Source: Apostichopus japonicus (lineage: Eukaryota > Echinodermata > Holothuroidea > Aspidochirotida > Stichopodidae). From it: 64,000 nucleotides of DNA. Both the position numbers and the translations under genes were made by a program. Every line of letters begins with the position of its first letter. Within the stretch, counting starts at the first letter, position 1. The stretch lies in contig NC_092576.1 in assembly GCF_037975245.1 (NCBI RefSeq), positions 10,867,111 to 10,931,110 of the forward strand, read 5' to 3'. The notes beneath the pieces are model-generated. The model saw nothing but the letters and a program-made list of their open reading frames with translations, had not been told where the DNA came from and did no database searches. Below, in pieces: positions 23,101 to 35,078 of this stretch.

Positions 23101-26100
23101 TCCAACACAACCGTAGAATAGAAAAAGGTGTTTCTGAAGGGATTTCTCAACCAAGGCTTCCTATACAATTGTGTTTTCTCCTGGCAACTTGAATCCAGTG
23201 AACTGACCATTGGCTGGAAACTCACTTATGATCCTTTGCCAAAGGGGACTGCACATTATGGTAGCACAACCCTGACGTGTCTTGCTAGGAACCCGCAGCA
23301 CCTTTGAACATGTTGACGGTATAGGCTATGTATCTTTACTGCCTGAAAAAAAAAATATGAAGAAAGTTCAAATGTATTAAATTAATATTGGTCCAAGATG
23401 TCCACAATAACAAGCAGTGATACAATGCACAGTTACGGTTACATTTGTTGTGAATTTACACCTTCCATGTTTCATGAAACGTTCTTTAGTTTCAGACAAT
23501 TGATCTGCCAAACTCCAAGCCTAAATACTAGCCTAATAATGAGTATAAAATGGCACATATGCCTACCTAACGTGGCTGCATAATGCAGTTTACATCCCCG
23601 AGCCAAACTTTCAGTATTCAACCAATCCTACTAGTAATAGTACTACGCCGCATACTGTACATGTATGGTTTACTCTCATTAGCAGAACCGGGGTAGTACG
23701 TTATATAGCCAACACACTTTACAAATTGGTTTTAATAATTCGATGGTTGTAAGTCACCTTAACACAACGCACAATACGGTTTAGGCAGTTCCGCGAATTC
23801 CAACGACACATGCACAGATCGGTAGATTTTTTAAGTATTTTTCTTTGCTACATAATTCTTACCACGTTGTTTGTTCCTTGCAATAGTTCCGAACGGTTTT
23901 CTTCTTCGATATATTGTGAAGCTTCAATTTCGCCTCGTTTAACAGGCTCGAACTGATACGGTTCTATGCTTAACACTAGTAACAGTAACACCTCAGGTCC
24001 ACCCTCAACATTCAGTTCGATATGGGCATGATCATCGCCTTCACTCTCTGCTTCGATTATGAGAAAGGGCTTCCTAATGCTAGCCCAATTTTACAGCCTG
24101 GTGAAGAACCACTATCACTTTGAACTTCGGTGCCGCATTTGGTTCTAAATCTGCCATTCCACGGTAAATTTAGATTTTGATTTCGCGCTGACTTGATCTT
24201 GCTTTTTTTTTGTGTATTTATGTACACTTGTCGTAGTGTAAGTATGTGTATATATGTTCGGAGGAAACAGCGAGAGCAAATCGTGTTCCTAAGATGACGT
24301 CACATGACGTCATGAGATTTGGAACATTTTCGGGCGAACGAACTTTTTAAGCCCCGAAGGAGTAAATTAATTCTCAATTTTCGACTGGAAAAATCAAGTT
24401 TTATATATGGTCTAGAAAACATGCTTAGATGGATCCCAAAAAGATAGGACTTTGAAATGTTCGTGCCATGGCCACTTTAATCATAGCACTTACAACAGTA
24501 GTAACAGTCGCATAACATCCCTTTTAATCGACCATGTGGCTTACTGTAGCTTTCCCCGTATAGCTGCACCTGTATAGCTGCCCCTGTATAGTTGGCCATG
24601 TATAGCTGCCCCCGTATAGCTGCCCCATTTTCCAGCCCCAGTATTGCCGCCCCTGTATAGCTGTCCATGTATAGCTGCCTCCAGTAAGCTCCACCTATAT
24701 AACTGCCCCGTTCTGCCGCCGCTCTATAACTGGGCCCGAAAAGCTGTCCCCGTATAACTGCCATGTCTATTTGCGCCAGTGTAACTGCCCCAGGAAAGCT
24801 GCCCCATATATAGCTGCTACGGTTAGCTGCGGTTTAGCTACCCTTATATAGCTGCCCCTAATAGCTTCCCTGTATATCTTTCTCCATATAGCTTTCCCCG
24901 TATAATTACCCCAAAATTGCTGCCCCCGTATAACAGCCCCCGTATAACTGCCCCCGTATAACTGCTCCTATATAGCTGCCCCGTTTTCCCGCCCCAGTAT
25001 TACCGCCCTTGTATAACTGCCCATGTACTTCTGTCTCGTAAGGCGGCCCCCGTATTGCTTTCCCCGTATAAGTACCCCAAAATTGCTGCCCCCGTTTAGC
25101 TGGGCCCGTATAGCTGCCCCCGTATAACTGCCCCTATATAGCTGCTCCGGTTAGCTGCACCTATATAGCTGCCCCGTTTTGCAGCCCCTGAATAGCTGGG
25201 CCCGTATAGCTGCCCCGTATAACTGCCACGTCTAGCTGTACTCGTATAGCTGCCGCCGTATAGCTGCCCCTATATAGCTCCCCTAAAAGCTTCCCCGTAT
25301 GTCTTCCCCCGTTTAGCTGCCCCCGTATAGCTGCCCCCGTATAACTGCCCCTATATAACTGCCCCGTCCCCCCCCCAGTATCGCCGCCCCTTTATAGCTG
25401 CCCATGTATAACTGCCCCGTAAGGCTGCCCCCGTATAGCTGCCCCGTTCTGCCGCTGCTCTATAGTATGGGCTCGTATAACTGCCACGTCTATTTGCCCC
25501 AGTGTAACTGCCCCTGGAAAGCTGCCCCCGTCTAACTGCCCCGGTTAGTTGCCGTCGTTTAGCTGCCCCTATATAGCTGCCCCGTTTTGCTGCCGCTCTA
25601 TAACTGAGCCCGTAAAGCTGTCCCCGTAAAACTGCCATGTGGATCTTCCCCCATCTGACTGCCCCTGGAAAGCTGCCCCGTATAGTTGCCCCGTTTAACT
25701 GCTGCCATATAGCTGCCCCTATATAACTGTCCCTATATAGCTGCCCCGTATTGCCTCCCCTGTATAGTTGCCACGTCTAGCTGCCCCCGTATAACTGTCC
25801 CGCAAAGCTGCCCCGTATAGCTGCCCCATATAACTTCCCCTATAAAGTGGATTTGTTCGTTTTAATGGGGGGGGGGGGGGGGCCTTCCAACCATCATTTC
25901 AATACTAAATGATAGTAGCTTGAAATCTTCATTCCAGTAATTACTGAACAAATTAACTGTTACAATTTGTTGTGTTGTTTAGCGAATTAGGTAAAAAGTA
26001 CATGATAGGGATGAAGGAGTTTTAGCAGCTAATTACAGGGACAGGGTATCCACTAATTCTGCAAATATTACATGGTTTGGTCAAATTTTACAACCTATTA

Positions 26101-29100
26101 CGTAATAGGCAGTTTTTTCTTTCAGTTGCATATAAAACGTTCCCCATTGACTTAATTCTCACCTTTATTTGTCGCTAATCATTGGCTATCATTGATGACT
26201 TTCTAACTTTAAGATACTGACATAAAAGATTTAGTTGACTTTTGTATTATAATTGTTTTAAACTGTTCCAGATCAGTGAGCTATTTGACATTAGTAGATA
26301 ATACAGGTCACGGTATGACAGAGCGTGAATCTCGGATATGATCTTCATTTACCCCGACACTCTTGAAATGGACGCAGTGTTACATGTTGTCAAGTGTCTA
26401 CTTCCTGTCAGGCGCACACTATATACTGTACGTTAGGAACCCCTGTGACGATATTACGAATTTTACATCATTATTTCATCATCCTGGGTTTCCTATATTT
26501 TGTTCAACTTTCTGTTGGGGCTAGAAAACTACTTTTCATATCAATTTACTATAAACTGTCCATATTCCTTCATTTTTTTCAACGCCATTTCATCTGAAAT
26601 GGAACCATATCATGTGTTCCTGTAAAGCAGCCATACACGTTACTGTGTTATATTATTTATTTAACATGAAACAAACCTTACACAACCGTAAATGTTTAGT
26701 TAGATGTGTATACATTAATGAAGTTGTAATTAATGTAATCACAGGTCGCACGTTGGTACTTTAATGTGATTCATTAAACTTGAAGCCAATTTAAGACAAC
26801 TGATCATAAGCATGCATGACCTAATTATCGTATACCATACTTCCTCTGTTTGATTCGTTATGTTTAAAGTAACATATCAAAGATGAAAAACAAAATCCTT
26901 ATAGATCTTTATTGGAGGAGAGCGGTTAGGTCTACATACTGAAGTAACCAGATTTATATTATTTAAAAAGGTTAAATCGTCCAACGACCTCGTCGTTGGA
27001 CGATTTATTCGTCCAGTATCTATACATATTATTCGTACTGGACTTATTCGTCCAGTATCTATACATATCGTACAACACAACGTGTACGTTAAAAACCCTT
27101 GTGACGAGGTATGGTAAAAAATGGAGGTTGCATGGAACAATTAATTGTAGTCTCCCTTCCACGCTCGTACTCCCGAACTTTCGTCATATTTCCTAATTAT
27201 TGTTGTCGTTCTTTCTCTGCATGTAGCCCGTATGTGTCCTCCTGAATCAAAAATTCATAATTTTACAATAGAGAATTTTCAGACAGATAAATATATAAAG
27301 CAAAATGAATCTATCGTGCTTCCAGTGTCTCTCTTCCACAACGTCTCAGTCAAATATGTGTTATTAGTGAAAAATATTGATGCATACTTTTCATCTCTAG
27401 AATCTTAACGTGTGACGTCACTGTACGCAGCAATACAACAATCAGTAATTGTTACTCTGTTCTAATAGTTTGATTTAGAATGGGATTTGAGGGATCCCTA
27501 TTGATTATATTAAATTATTTATTTAGATTAATGTATATAAACGTGATTGACATAAATGTGTCGGTCCAAACAGGCTTATATATGAAAGGGTACATTTGAT
27601 TTTAACTTGAAACAAACTATAGATGTATTTTTTTAGGTAGATTTCATCAATTTGATATATTTTAACATACTAGGAAAATCAAAGTAGAAGGTCAACTTAA
27701 AAGTTAAATTTAAGGTTTTTATTTAACTTCAAGAAACATCTGTTTGCTCCACCCCCTGTACGTAAAGTACTCTGAATAAGTATCGACATTGTGACACTCA
27801 AAAAAGACAATGGTGAATCTGAACTAATAATGGTTTAAAATATTTGCATTATTTCTTTCGTCTTTTGAATAACTACCAATGTGTATAAAGTAGGATCTCG
27901 AAGGAGTTTGGGCCAGTGTAGGGGAGGGGGGGGGGGCATGTTCAAAGTAACTGGTAAAGTGGTTATTTGTTAATATTCACCATCCGGCAAATTAACTATT
28001 GTATCTTCATAAGTATCTTCAAGCACTGACGGTAATATAATTCAACATCCAGGCCTTGTATCCTCACATGGTTCCTATTGTTATTAGTACTCTTTCCATC
28101 AGAACATTTCAATATGTCTGTATGTTTTAGTATAAGAAACACTCTGATGTAGTTTAGTCATATGTTTCTTGATTCCGAGTCCGAGACCATTAGGTTCGGG
28201 GATGGCACTCTCGAGTCCTAAAGTAGTTCTATAGAGTATATGAGCAACCCAAACCAAGTCCTAGTCCAATCAGTATCTAGAGACAAAGCAATGTCGAGCT
28301 CACACAGTTTCTGCCTATACTAATCTAATAGACAAACAGGGCGTATCGGTTACAGAAACCAACTATAATCATTCCTAAATTTACAGACAGTCGCTTCCTT
28401 TTTTTCTGTGCAGTTGTACAAACTTCCAATTAAACATACATATACATGGTAAATTTAGGGGTTTAAGACTAATTTGTCTTCCCTATATAGCTGATGTTTA
28501 TACTATTTGTTATTAAGTCCGTGTATCTTACAGTGACGAGTCTGTCTCCTAAATTAATTTTAGTGTGTTCAATGCAGATGTGCGTTTACCGGCCAGGAAT
28601 AGTTTACTGCGATATTTGTGAGTGCGTATATTACACTAACATTTATATTTCTGCTTTTCCTTATTATATGTTCCTGAAACACAATTTCAACATCTCATGA
28701 TAATAACCTTTCTCTTCCTTTCAGGCCTCTGACATAGGGGGAATACTACCAGGAGAAGAGGTAAGATAGACAGATTCATTTTCCTGTTTATTAGTAACGG
28801 TAATTTAGTAACAGGCAAGGAGTCGTTAATTCCTGTGGAACGAAGAAATAAGAATAAAGAGTATTATAATTTATTTCTAATTAGAGAGGAAAGATTTATA
28901 ATTGGCGTGTATCGCACAGGGAATATAGATAGACCAGTTACAAGTTTATATCTGGTTATGATGATAGCACTGTTTTCAATGTCAAGTTTAGATGCGGTTT
29001 AAATAAGTTACTCCCGCACACACACAGTCACGTAAATGCTAAACACAGAAACTGATTAAATTTTGAAAACTACAAGATTTAGTCCGATGATATGGGCGTA

Positions 29101-31551
29101 AATAACCTCACATAATATTAATAATATTAATTTTTAACTATCTCAGGTGTCGAACCCCCCTGCTCCCCGACATATGCTAAATGACTATTTTATTTCACTA
29201 TGAATTAAAGATCATAATTCTTTACTAGTTCAAAAAGTATAGAAAAAGCTATATTTTTAAATTTCTTAAAGTAAACACTTTGTTCATTCATTTCTTCGCG
29301 AAAACAATTTTCACAGGTTATTGAAAAGATCTGCCAAAAAAAAAATTCTTAAAAGTCACCTTTATTGACACATAAGAAAACCATAATACAGTCACATGAT
29401 ATCAGACTACGATTCAACAGTGTTACCGTATAGTGTAACAATTTTCTCGACTCACAAAGGGCTATCTCTAGAAGCATACACTGAAATCGCCATAAATATC
29501 TATTCCGGTATTCTTTGATTATATAAAATCATTATAATCATTCTCTGTGGTCGGGGGGGGGGGGATTGGGGACGGTTAAAGAGAAGCCAAGCTTCTGGCA
29601 GAAATTCGGTAAACAGTGCAATACAGTTTGTATGTAAGCATCATCACATACCCGTCAAATAGGAACATATTAACTATTGAAATTGAAGAGATGAACTGGT
29701 CATCTATGTTGGTAAATGTGAGCGTGTCGAGGAGCAAGATGATTTACCGGATTGTGAGGGTATATCAGTTGGGTTATAGCATCATTAGTATACGAGAGTG
29801 CCCACTGTGGATTAAATTAATGACTCGGAGCAAACTGTTGTTACATGAGATATAAGGAAACTAACAAAAAAAAAATAACACTTGATGTTTTTAGTGAATG
29901 ATTGATGACGTCATCCCGTAATCCCTCACAGAGTGGATTAAATGGAGAAGGGGTGCATTTCCAAGTTCCAATTCGGGTCCCTTGATATAAATGGCATGAC
30001 ATGAAATGTCATGAAATCAGCTCTTAGATTGGTCATGGTTTCATGGATTTATCCGTCATGTTTATTACGTGTTCAGTACTAAAATATTCGCAGGATGTAC
30101 TTGCTAGAAATCACTAAAATGATAACTGAAATAATAATAATAATAAGGACAAAAACTGTCAAGACAATTGAAAACATGCAAAAGGAATTTCAAACTGAAG
30201 TGAAAATAAGTTTGGTTTAACCTAAATTGATAACCTCTGAGAAAACACTATTTATATGGCTGCATATGATGAATATTTACAACATTTAAATATATTGCAT
30301 TGTCTTTGTTTCTGTGTTATCTTATACATATTCATTACTAATACTTTCCCTCTTGTTTAGGGATTCGATGAAGAGAGTTACCCGAGAAGCCGGGAAAGGT
30401 TCAAGTAAGTGTATGGTCAATACAATTGAATACTTTTTACCTTAGTATTTACAATTGTGTTTGTTGAGAGTGGATTGTGTTTGTTAATTTTAATTGTAAA
30501 ATCTCAAATTATCCATTATTAAACACATTTTTTATCCCTATATCTGTGATGTTCTAATTTTATATTGTCACTAATTTCATCTGCTTCAACTGAAATTGGT
30601 TTTAATATAGTTTGTATTTTCCAGGCTGATCCCTGATTAAATGTATGAAAATGAGTGAAAAGTTCCTTCCATTAGAAAGAAACAAAAATATTTGCTCATT
30701 ATTGCAATAATGTCGGATACACAACCTTCTGTTCCGCTGATGAGGCGTAAGAAGGCCATATCTTGAAAGCGATACATTTCTTTATCTGCTAATCTGTGTG
30801 TTATCACTAAAACGGTTATTAAAATGGTTAGTATAATTCCACCTTTCCTCATTAGATTAATCATTTTAAGGGGAAAAAAATAGAAATCATCGTGAGTCCT
30901 CCGTTAATACTTACCGGGACAAAACTGTCGGTAAACATTTGAAAGTTTATTAGGAAACGACTATTAGCGATATGGTGACGTCACTATATTGCATGACACA
31001 CAGAATCAGTGGAAAGAAGAGAGTTAAATCTAAGCAATTTCATTGCTCGTTAGCTATTTGGCATCTGTGACCTAATTAGAGACGTAAAAATAGAATTTTT
31101 AAATAAAGTGGGGTGGGATCGGAAAAAGGGGAGAAATGATTCATAAATAAAGAGACAGAAGGGATGTGAAGGTCAGTGGGTCACGATACTGTTTTCTAAA
31201 ACACTTACATGTTGAAGAGCATTATCTTGTTCCATTTCTGTTTCCTACAAATTCGTCTTTGTAACAAATTATTTCCTTTGCATAAACCAATATTAAAAGT
31301 TAAAAGTATACTTACAGAGAGAAATTAATTCCTTCGTTGATTAAGCTTAGAAGAATGTTAATGTGCAATTTATGGCACATTTTTGCGGGCGGTTGGGAGG
31401 GAGTTGTGTAGGTATTACTTACACATTGTTCTTCTAATATGTAGTTGCTTAATCCATTTATTATAATAACAATAGTACCTAATATATAATTTCATCTTTA
31501 TATTACAGCCAATGGCAAAGAGCCTCTTCATCTGACTGCGCCAATCAGTAG
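13944..31551 (+). CDS. 3' part of a leucine-rich-repeat (NLR-like) gene
   Basis: Six exons can be chained with matching phases and GT..AG borders: 13944-14132, 18863-18936, 20190-20260, 28725-28760, 30361-30404 and 31509-31551 (TAG stop). The first encodes an LRR unit (DGLNLILQSDLSLSTLTSLQ, ending QCTSLQMLK), of the style found in C-terminal LRRs of NACHT receptors. The next two continue it (VVQALPVESIPTSLRARN; CRLDLETGEWQ). The last three give a hydrophilic tail (ASDIGGILPGEE, GFDEESYPRSRERF, QWQRASSSDCANQ). The N-terminal half, including any NACHT domain, is not in the window. Introns hold repeats and a TTAA/THAP element. The probable role is innate immune sensing, by family resemblance only. 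Some exons could be missed. Confidence 0.6.
14248..14340. repeat. Short G/C-tract repeat (GTGGCGGA end)
   Basis: Starts GCCAGTGGCGGAGAAACAGG, followed by GGGGGTTTTAACCCCCCC, a palindromic core, then another G-tract and AACCCCCCT. It resembles the ends of the other G-tract MITE-like repeats in this window. Confidence 0.5.
15078..16548. mobile_element. Composite G-tract repeat region
   Basis: Opens with CAGGCGCGTATCCAGGGG and a 14-nt G tract. Closes with a C tract and CATACGCCCCTGG, giving inverted ends of about 12 bp. Inside lie a purine-rich stretch (15125-15235) and two copies of the TTCCGG(C/T)GATCTGGG .. CTCCGCTTAGATAGT family (15770-15885 and 16405-16500). It may be one old non-autonomous element or a nest of several. 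Confidence 0.5.
15125..15235. repeat. Purine-rich low-complexity tract
   Basis: Over 100 nt almost entirely A and G on the plus strand (GAAAAG, GGAAGGAAGG units). Opposing open frames here are compositional artefacts. Confidence 0.85.
16555..16735. repeat. Third tandem member of the GATCTGGG/CTTAGATAGT family
   Basis: The blocks GCAATCTGGGAGGCAATATT, CTTCGCGCCAACTTATGGTG and GCTCCACTTCGATAGT parallel those at 15770 and 16405. It ends in a C tract at about 16709-16720. Confidence 0.6.
18863..18936 (+). CDS. LRR gene exon 2 (of those visible)
   Basis: The acceptor is TTCTATCCATAG; the donor AAAG|GTTTGG is weak. It encodes FFNYVVQALPVESIPTSLRA then RNVK. Starts with one base completing Lys from the LRR exon and ends with one base, which matches the next exon at 20190. 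A competing donor at 18930 (GTGAAA) would end in phase 0 and could splice to 28725 directly. Confidence 0.55.
19888..20045. repeat. Degenerate tandem repeat, about 38-nt unit
   Basis: Units of the type GTAAACTGATC followed by TATATAACTGAGATGATAA occur about four times in a row, with divergence. Confidence 0.65.
20190..20260 (+). CDS. LRR gene exon 3 (of those visible)
   Basis: 71 nt between acceptor TCTATTCATACAG and donor CAG|GTGAGA. Encodes SIMRTVGSFIFTC and RLDLETGEWQ. Begins with two bases completing Val, ends in phase 0, compatible with both neighbours. Confidence 0.6.
20261..21264. other. Intron sequence
   Basis: Holds a G-rich tract near 20425-20456. Nothing else is recognised before the TTAA element. 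Confidence 0.4.
21554..21800 (+). pseudogene. Decayed THAP domain of the long TTAA element
   Basis: Aligns base by base with the intact THAP frame at 35426. The start codon has become CTG, but VGGCSNVIS and AISLH are still readable, then small indels destroy the frame (the SVCREHF block reads SVLANTS-like). Clearly a dead copy. Confidence 0.8.
22200..23860. other. Interior of the long TTAA element, function unknown
   Basis: About 1.6 kb, mostly absent from the shorter copy at 35 kb. It would hold the remaining exons of the minus-strand gene if these survive. Short open frames on both strands at 22814-23084 overlap each other; neither is recognised. Confidence 0.4.
23863..24157 (-). pseudogene. 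Second gene of the TTAA element: acidic protein with EPYQFEP
   Basis: Minus-strand start MADLEPNAA at 24157, then a one-base deletion, an acidic stretch ESEGDDHAHIELNVEGG, then SIEPYQFEPVKRGEIEAS and YIEEENRSELL, ending at a donor (G|GTAAGAAT) at 23862. The short copy keeps the same start (MADPEPIAATEVQ at 36843) and lacks the deletion, so the frame is ancestral to the family. PYQFEP also appears as PYQ-EP at 9988-10245. The orientation is convergent to the THAP gene. The function is unknown; P2X7-like annotation of similar proteins is from memory. Confidence 0.6.
24535..25850. repeat. Large minisatellite of TATAGCTGCCCC units
   Basis: About 1.3 kb of units 11-14 nt long based on TATAGCTGCCCCCG, with variants TATAACTGCCCC, TTAGCTGCCCC and inserted CGTTTTGC phrases. 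It begins about 55 bp after the TTAA element. Minus-strand frames rich in GQLY..SYRAAAERGSYTGA are repeat translation, not genes. A poly-G run follows at 25868. Confidence 0.92.
26974..27006. repeat. Perfect 14-bp hairpin
   Basis: The arms AAATCGTCCAACGA and TCGTTGGACGATTT are separated by 5 nt. It is followed directly by a duplicated segment. Confidence 0.8.
27005..27070. repeat. Short tandem duplication
   Basis: ATTCGTCCAGTATCTATACA occurs at about 27007 and 27048, 41 nt apart, joined by a related TTCGTACTGGACTT segment. Confidence 0.75.
28725..28760 (+). CDS. LRR gene exon 4 (36 nt)
   Basis: Micro-exon between CTCTTCCTTTCAG and GAG|GTAAGA, strong signals on both sides. Encodes ASDIGGILPGEE in phase 0. 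Confidence 0.65.
28761..30360. other. Intron, nothing else recognised
   Basis: AT-rich, with a poly-G run near 29552. No other exon seen. Confidence 0.4.
30361..30404 (+). CDS. LRR gene exon 5 (44 nt)
   Basis: Between TTTCCCTCTTGTTTAG and CAA|GTAAGT. Encodes GFDEESYPRSRERF plus two bases. Phase fits the final exon. Confidence 0.65.
31509..31551 (+). CDS. LRR gene terminal exon with stop
   Basis: After acceptor TATATTACAG, one base completes Asn, then QWQRASSSDCANQ and TAG. The short hydrophilic tail has no motif recognised. The 3' UTR extends into AT-rich DNA; a definite poly(A) signal could not be assigned. Confidence 0.55.
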
Positions 31552-33954
31552 CAGGAATTTGACTTCATTCACTCTCATCTCAAAACGATGGCAGGAATTT
31601 CATTGCTAAAGGATCTTATAAAGAGTTTATGTTTTAAACTGTTAATATCTCCCAAATACTTTATACAAACATCGCCAGATAGAGCTCCAGTATAATACAC
31701 ATGCAACTAGTCTAGTATAATTGTGACGTCATTAAATGTCTATATTCTCAAGACAATGGCATGGTGACCTGATGACTATATTTCTGAATCTGATGTATAT
31801 TGGCCTACTGCTAATGTGTGTAATGAGTTCAATTCCCACTAGATATCTATCTTCTATTGAGAGACAGAGATCTCAACTTCGCCAACTACTGAATTAGTAT
31901 GGTGACGTCATTGATTACCAAGTTGAAAAAAAACATCTAACAAATTTAATTCTTGTGTCCCTTGAATTTAGCTCGATGAGATGTAAATCAAACCAATACA
32001 GAGAAGCACAGGTGTGAAACAATGAGAAACTCGTCCACTATTAATTAAGATATAGTACCCACCTTTAAGGTTGGTTCAACCACATATAGCATACATAATT
32101 TAAATTTATTGCTAGAGTTTTCTTTCTTTTTCGGAGAAGGGGTTCGGATGTCTAGTGGATTCCTTCTCCATCCTGTTAAGGGGTTAGGTTTGTAAACTGT
32201 TAATAACTATAAATACTACAAAGAACTCCAAACCAAGATTCGATATCTTACATGATCGTATAGCCTTCTTAGTATTGTAAAGTGTACAACAAGTTATTTA
32301 TCACGTTTGAGGAGTAACATTACTGTCCACTTCTACTTTCTTTTCTAACTTTAAATTCATTTGCTCTTTGAGCCAAATTCAAATTGCTAAGCGCCAAACA
32401 AGCTTCTGATGACATCATCCATCAAACACTACGTCATCAGTATGGGCGCCTATTTTCTCTTCGATGTCAACTATTGAGAGAGGGAAGAGAGAGACTTCAC
32501 TCTCTATCCTACTCGTTGCGTATGTTGAGGAGCGGGGGAATGGTGGGGTGTTGGAGGGGTTAGATGACATAACCACCACATTGGTGACCAAGTAGATGTT
32601 ATATTAGTCATTTGCACCACCGTAATTGTGTCAATGTTAAGACTAAAGACATTCGTAACTATCAATTCAGAAATGCTTTGATCATGCGGTTAACATACAA
32701 TCTCTCCTTAAATGCTGGTATGACGTCATAATGTCGGTATAATGTTAGATAGCATTGCAACAGGAATTGAACCAGACAGAATGGTTCTAATTACTTTAAG
32801 TCTTCAATAGAAATCATATTCTTAATTTTCATTTCTTTTCATTAAATGTTTCCTACATTTTGATGACTCTGTTCTAAAGACGAGTTTGATAAGTTACATC
32901 TTGACTCAAAATAGACTGCAAAGTTGCTAATCTTAAAACGATAACCCAGAGTAAAATATACCTTGACTACTTAAATAAGTTTATATACTAAGCATCCTGG
33001 TGAAATTCGTATACAATTCCTACCGTGCATTCTTCGATATATCTTTAGCTGAAATTATCACAATTTGTAACACAGGTATATAGATAATAGTGTAATAGGA
33101 TAATAGGATGGCGTGACTGTTGTGACATTCAAATAATGAAACGAACAAGATCATGATAATCTGAACATTTTGTGTACTGAAGCTTGAAATTAATGATCGT
33201 ACTCTTATATATGGCAGGTCTTGTAGGTTATTTAGTGGTTTTTGTTTTCTTAGCTTATACAGTCTCTTCCCGGGTTGCCTAATCTGGAGCAGCCTTCCAG
33301 TATTTAAGTAATTAAGTTTCCCACGTAGTTTAAAAAAAAGGTTTTGCTAACCTGCACCAACCGATCAGGCTTGTCCTCTCCCGCTCTGACACCCACCGTT
33401 CAGGGCTGAAACCAATAATAGTTCAAAACTTCATTAGAAACAGCTGATTAAAGTTTTCTTTTAATTTCACAGAATATTTTACATTGTCAAAATTCTACCG
33501 ACGAATATCATTATTTTGTTACCGGTTTGAAGTTGTTTCATGTTTGTTCATGTTGGCTTTAATTGACGCTTTGTAATTCCTGCTTTTTCAACCAAATACA
33601 CAGGTCCATTCATGATATATCCTCACATTATACACATAACATTGTAACCAATCGTACAGTTAATAAAATTAACTCTTAACTCGCCTTCCATGAATATGTT
33701 CTTTTCTTCATATATTACTTGATATAAAACAATATTGTCAAATGATAAATATGCCGGGTTATATCCTAAACTTGACAACTCTTCGAAAACACGATATTTA
33801 ATGACTTACACTAATTAAAACAGGTATCGAATTGTCTCAATACGTGTTATATCTTAAGGCAGTAAATCTAAAACTTGTTTGTCCCGTCAGAACCGCCATG
33901 TAATCGTGATATTGACTTGTAACATAATAAAAAATCAAATCATTATGTTAATTA
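31552..33954. other. 3' UTR and intergenic DNA
   Basis: AT-rich, scattered TGACGTCA-like sites, no readable gene. Confidence 0.4.
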
Positions 33955-34405
33955 AATGTAACCCCAGCTAAGGGCCAGAGATACATTCCAGTAAAATCTG
34001 ACCCCAGTTAGGGGCCTTAGGTACATTCCAGTGAAATGTGACCCCAGCTAGGGTCCTGAGATACGTTCAAGTTCAAGGGAAATGTGACCCAAGCTATGAG
34101 CCTGAGATATATTACAGTGAAATGTGACCCCAGCTAGGGGCCTGAGATACATTCCAGTTAATTGTGACCCAAGCTATAGGCATGAGATATATTACAGTGA
34201 AATTTGACCCCAGCTAGGGGCCTGAGATACATTCCAGTAAAATGTGACCCCAGCTAAGGGCCTGAGATACATTCCAGTGAAATGTGGCCCCAGATAGGGG
34301 CGTGAGATACATTCCAGTGAAATGTGACCCCAGCTAGGAGCCTGAGATATATTACAGTGAAATGTGACCCCAGCTAGGGGCGTGAGATACATTCCAGTGA
34401 AATAT
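33955..34405. repeat. Minisatellite, about 40-bp unit, 11 copies
   Basis: Unit: GTGACCCCAGCTAGGGGCCT followed by GAGATACATTCCAGTGAAAT. Copies vary by single changes, and a related variant with ATATTACAGTG alternates with the main one. A minus-strand frame across it is a repeat artefact. Confidence 0.92.
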
Positions 34406-35078
34406 CAGTGTCATTCCTCTTTATGCGCTTCGTCAAAATCGCTCCAAAAGGCGAACTAGAACTAACTAAAGTTGACACAGTTTCCATGACTATAGCATTC
34501 CTGGCCCAAAATAGTGTATATAGTGATATAGAGAGAACAAGTTAATTGCCGCTGTTTTTTTTTTTTTTTGGACCACGTTGCTCAGCTAGTCACTGCAAGT
34601 CGGTTTCGAAAACGATCAACATTCCTCTTGAAGATAGTGAATATACGATCCCTAATGGTTATATTTAGCCCCTCCCTCTTTCCCCAAAGATTGGAATTGC
34701 TGGTGACGCCTATGATGATCGCCTTTGAGAAAATGTTGTTTCAGTTAGAGAGCTAAGAATTATGCAAAACGGTACTATCATTCATTTCCAACACTGATTT
34801 GTGTATACTTGCCTGCGATCGTAAGAATTTCTGCTGGGTGCTTTTCTTCCCCCTCTTTCCATCTGACTACGTCACTTGCATATGATAAATCCGATTAAAA
34901 GCTTCTATCTGTTCTTGAGGGGCTTGGAAAGTGACGATTTTAGTTCGTAAGTCAACGGAACGATGTCGTCCAGCTGTAGATAAAGTGCAATACAATGGAC
35001 GTTATACACCGCCGTACAAATGTTTCCTAAACCAAATACTGTGATGAATAAGACTCAGAAATGCAATCAACGTTTACT
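34406..35078. other. Spacer, nothing recognised
   Basis: Contains a T-run at about 34554-34569. No gene seen. Confidence 0.4.

Larger units (their letters stand above)
21269..24476. mobile_element. TTAA-flanked THAP element, long copy (3.2 kb)
   Basis: The left end AGAGTCCATGACATGA and right end (reverse complement) AGTGGCCATGGCACGA are imperfect inverted repeats, each next to TTAA (21265-21268 and 24477-24480). The same termini bound the element at 35083-37179, and the outer 350 bp on each side are homologous. The left part holds a decayed THAP frame; the right part holds a decayed minus-strand gene. TTAA duplication plus a THAP domain points to the Kolobok superfamily, though piggyBac also uses TTAA. 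No DDE transposase core was recognised. It sits in an intron of the LRR gene. Confidence 0.85.
25851..28724. other. Intron sequence with minor repeats
   Basis: Contains a poly-G run near 25868-25882, the hairpin and duplication at 26974-27075 and a G-run near 27925. No exon recognised. Confidence 0.4.

Noticed and set aside
24477-25638. Collagen- or glycine-rich-looking minus-strand frames
   Set aside because: Pure repeat translation of the TATAGCTGCCCC array.
28725-31551. Splicing the 18863 exon directly to 28725 through the GTGAAA donor
   Set aside because: Phase would fit, but the AAAG|GTTTGG donor lets the 20190 exon join in phase, and that exon has strong signals and protein-like content; kept only as an alternative.
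34192-34392. Minus-strand repeated frame (GVTFHCNISQAPSW)
   Set aside because: Translation of the 40-bp tandem repeat.
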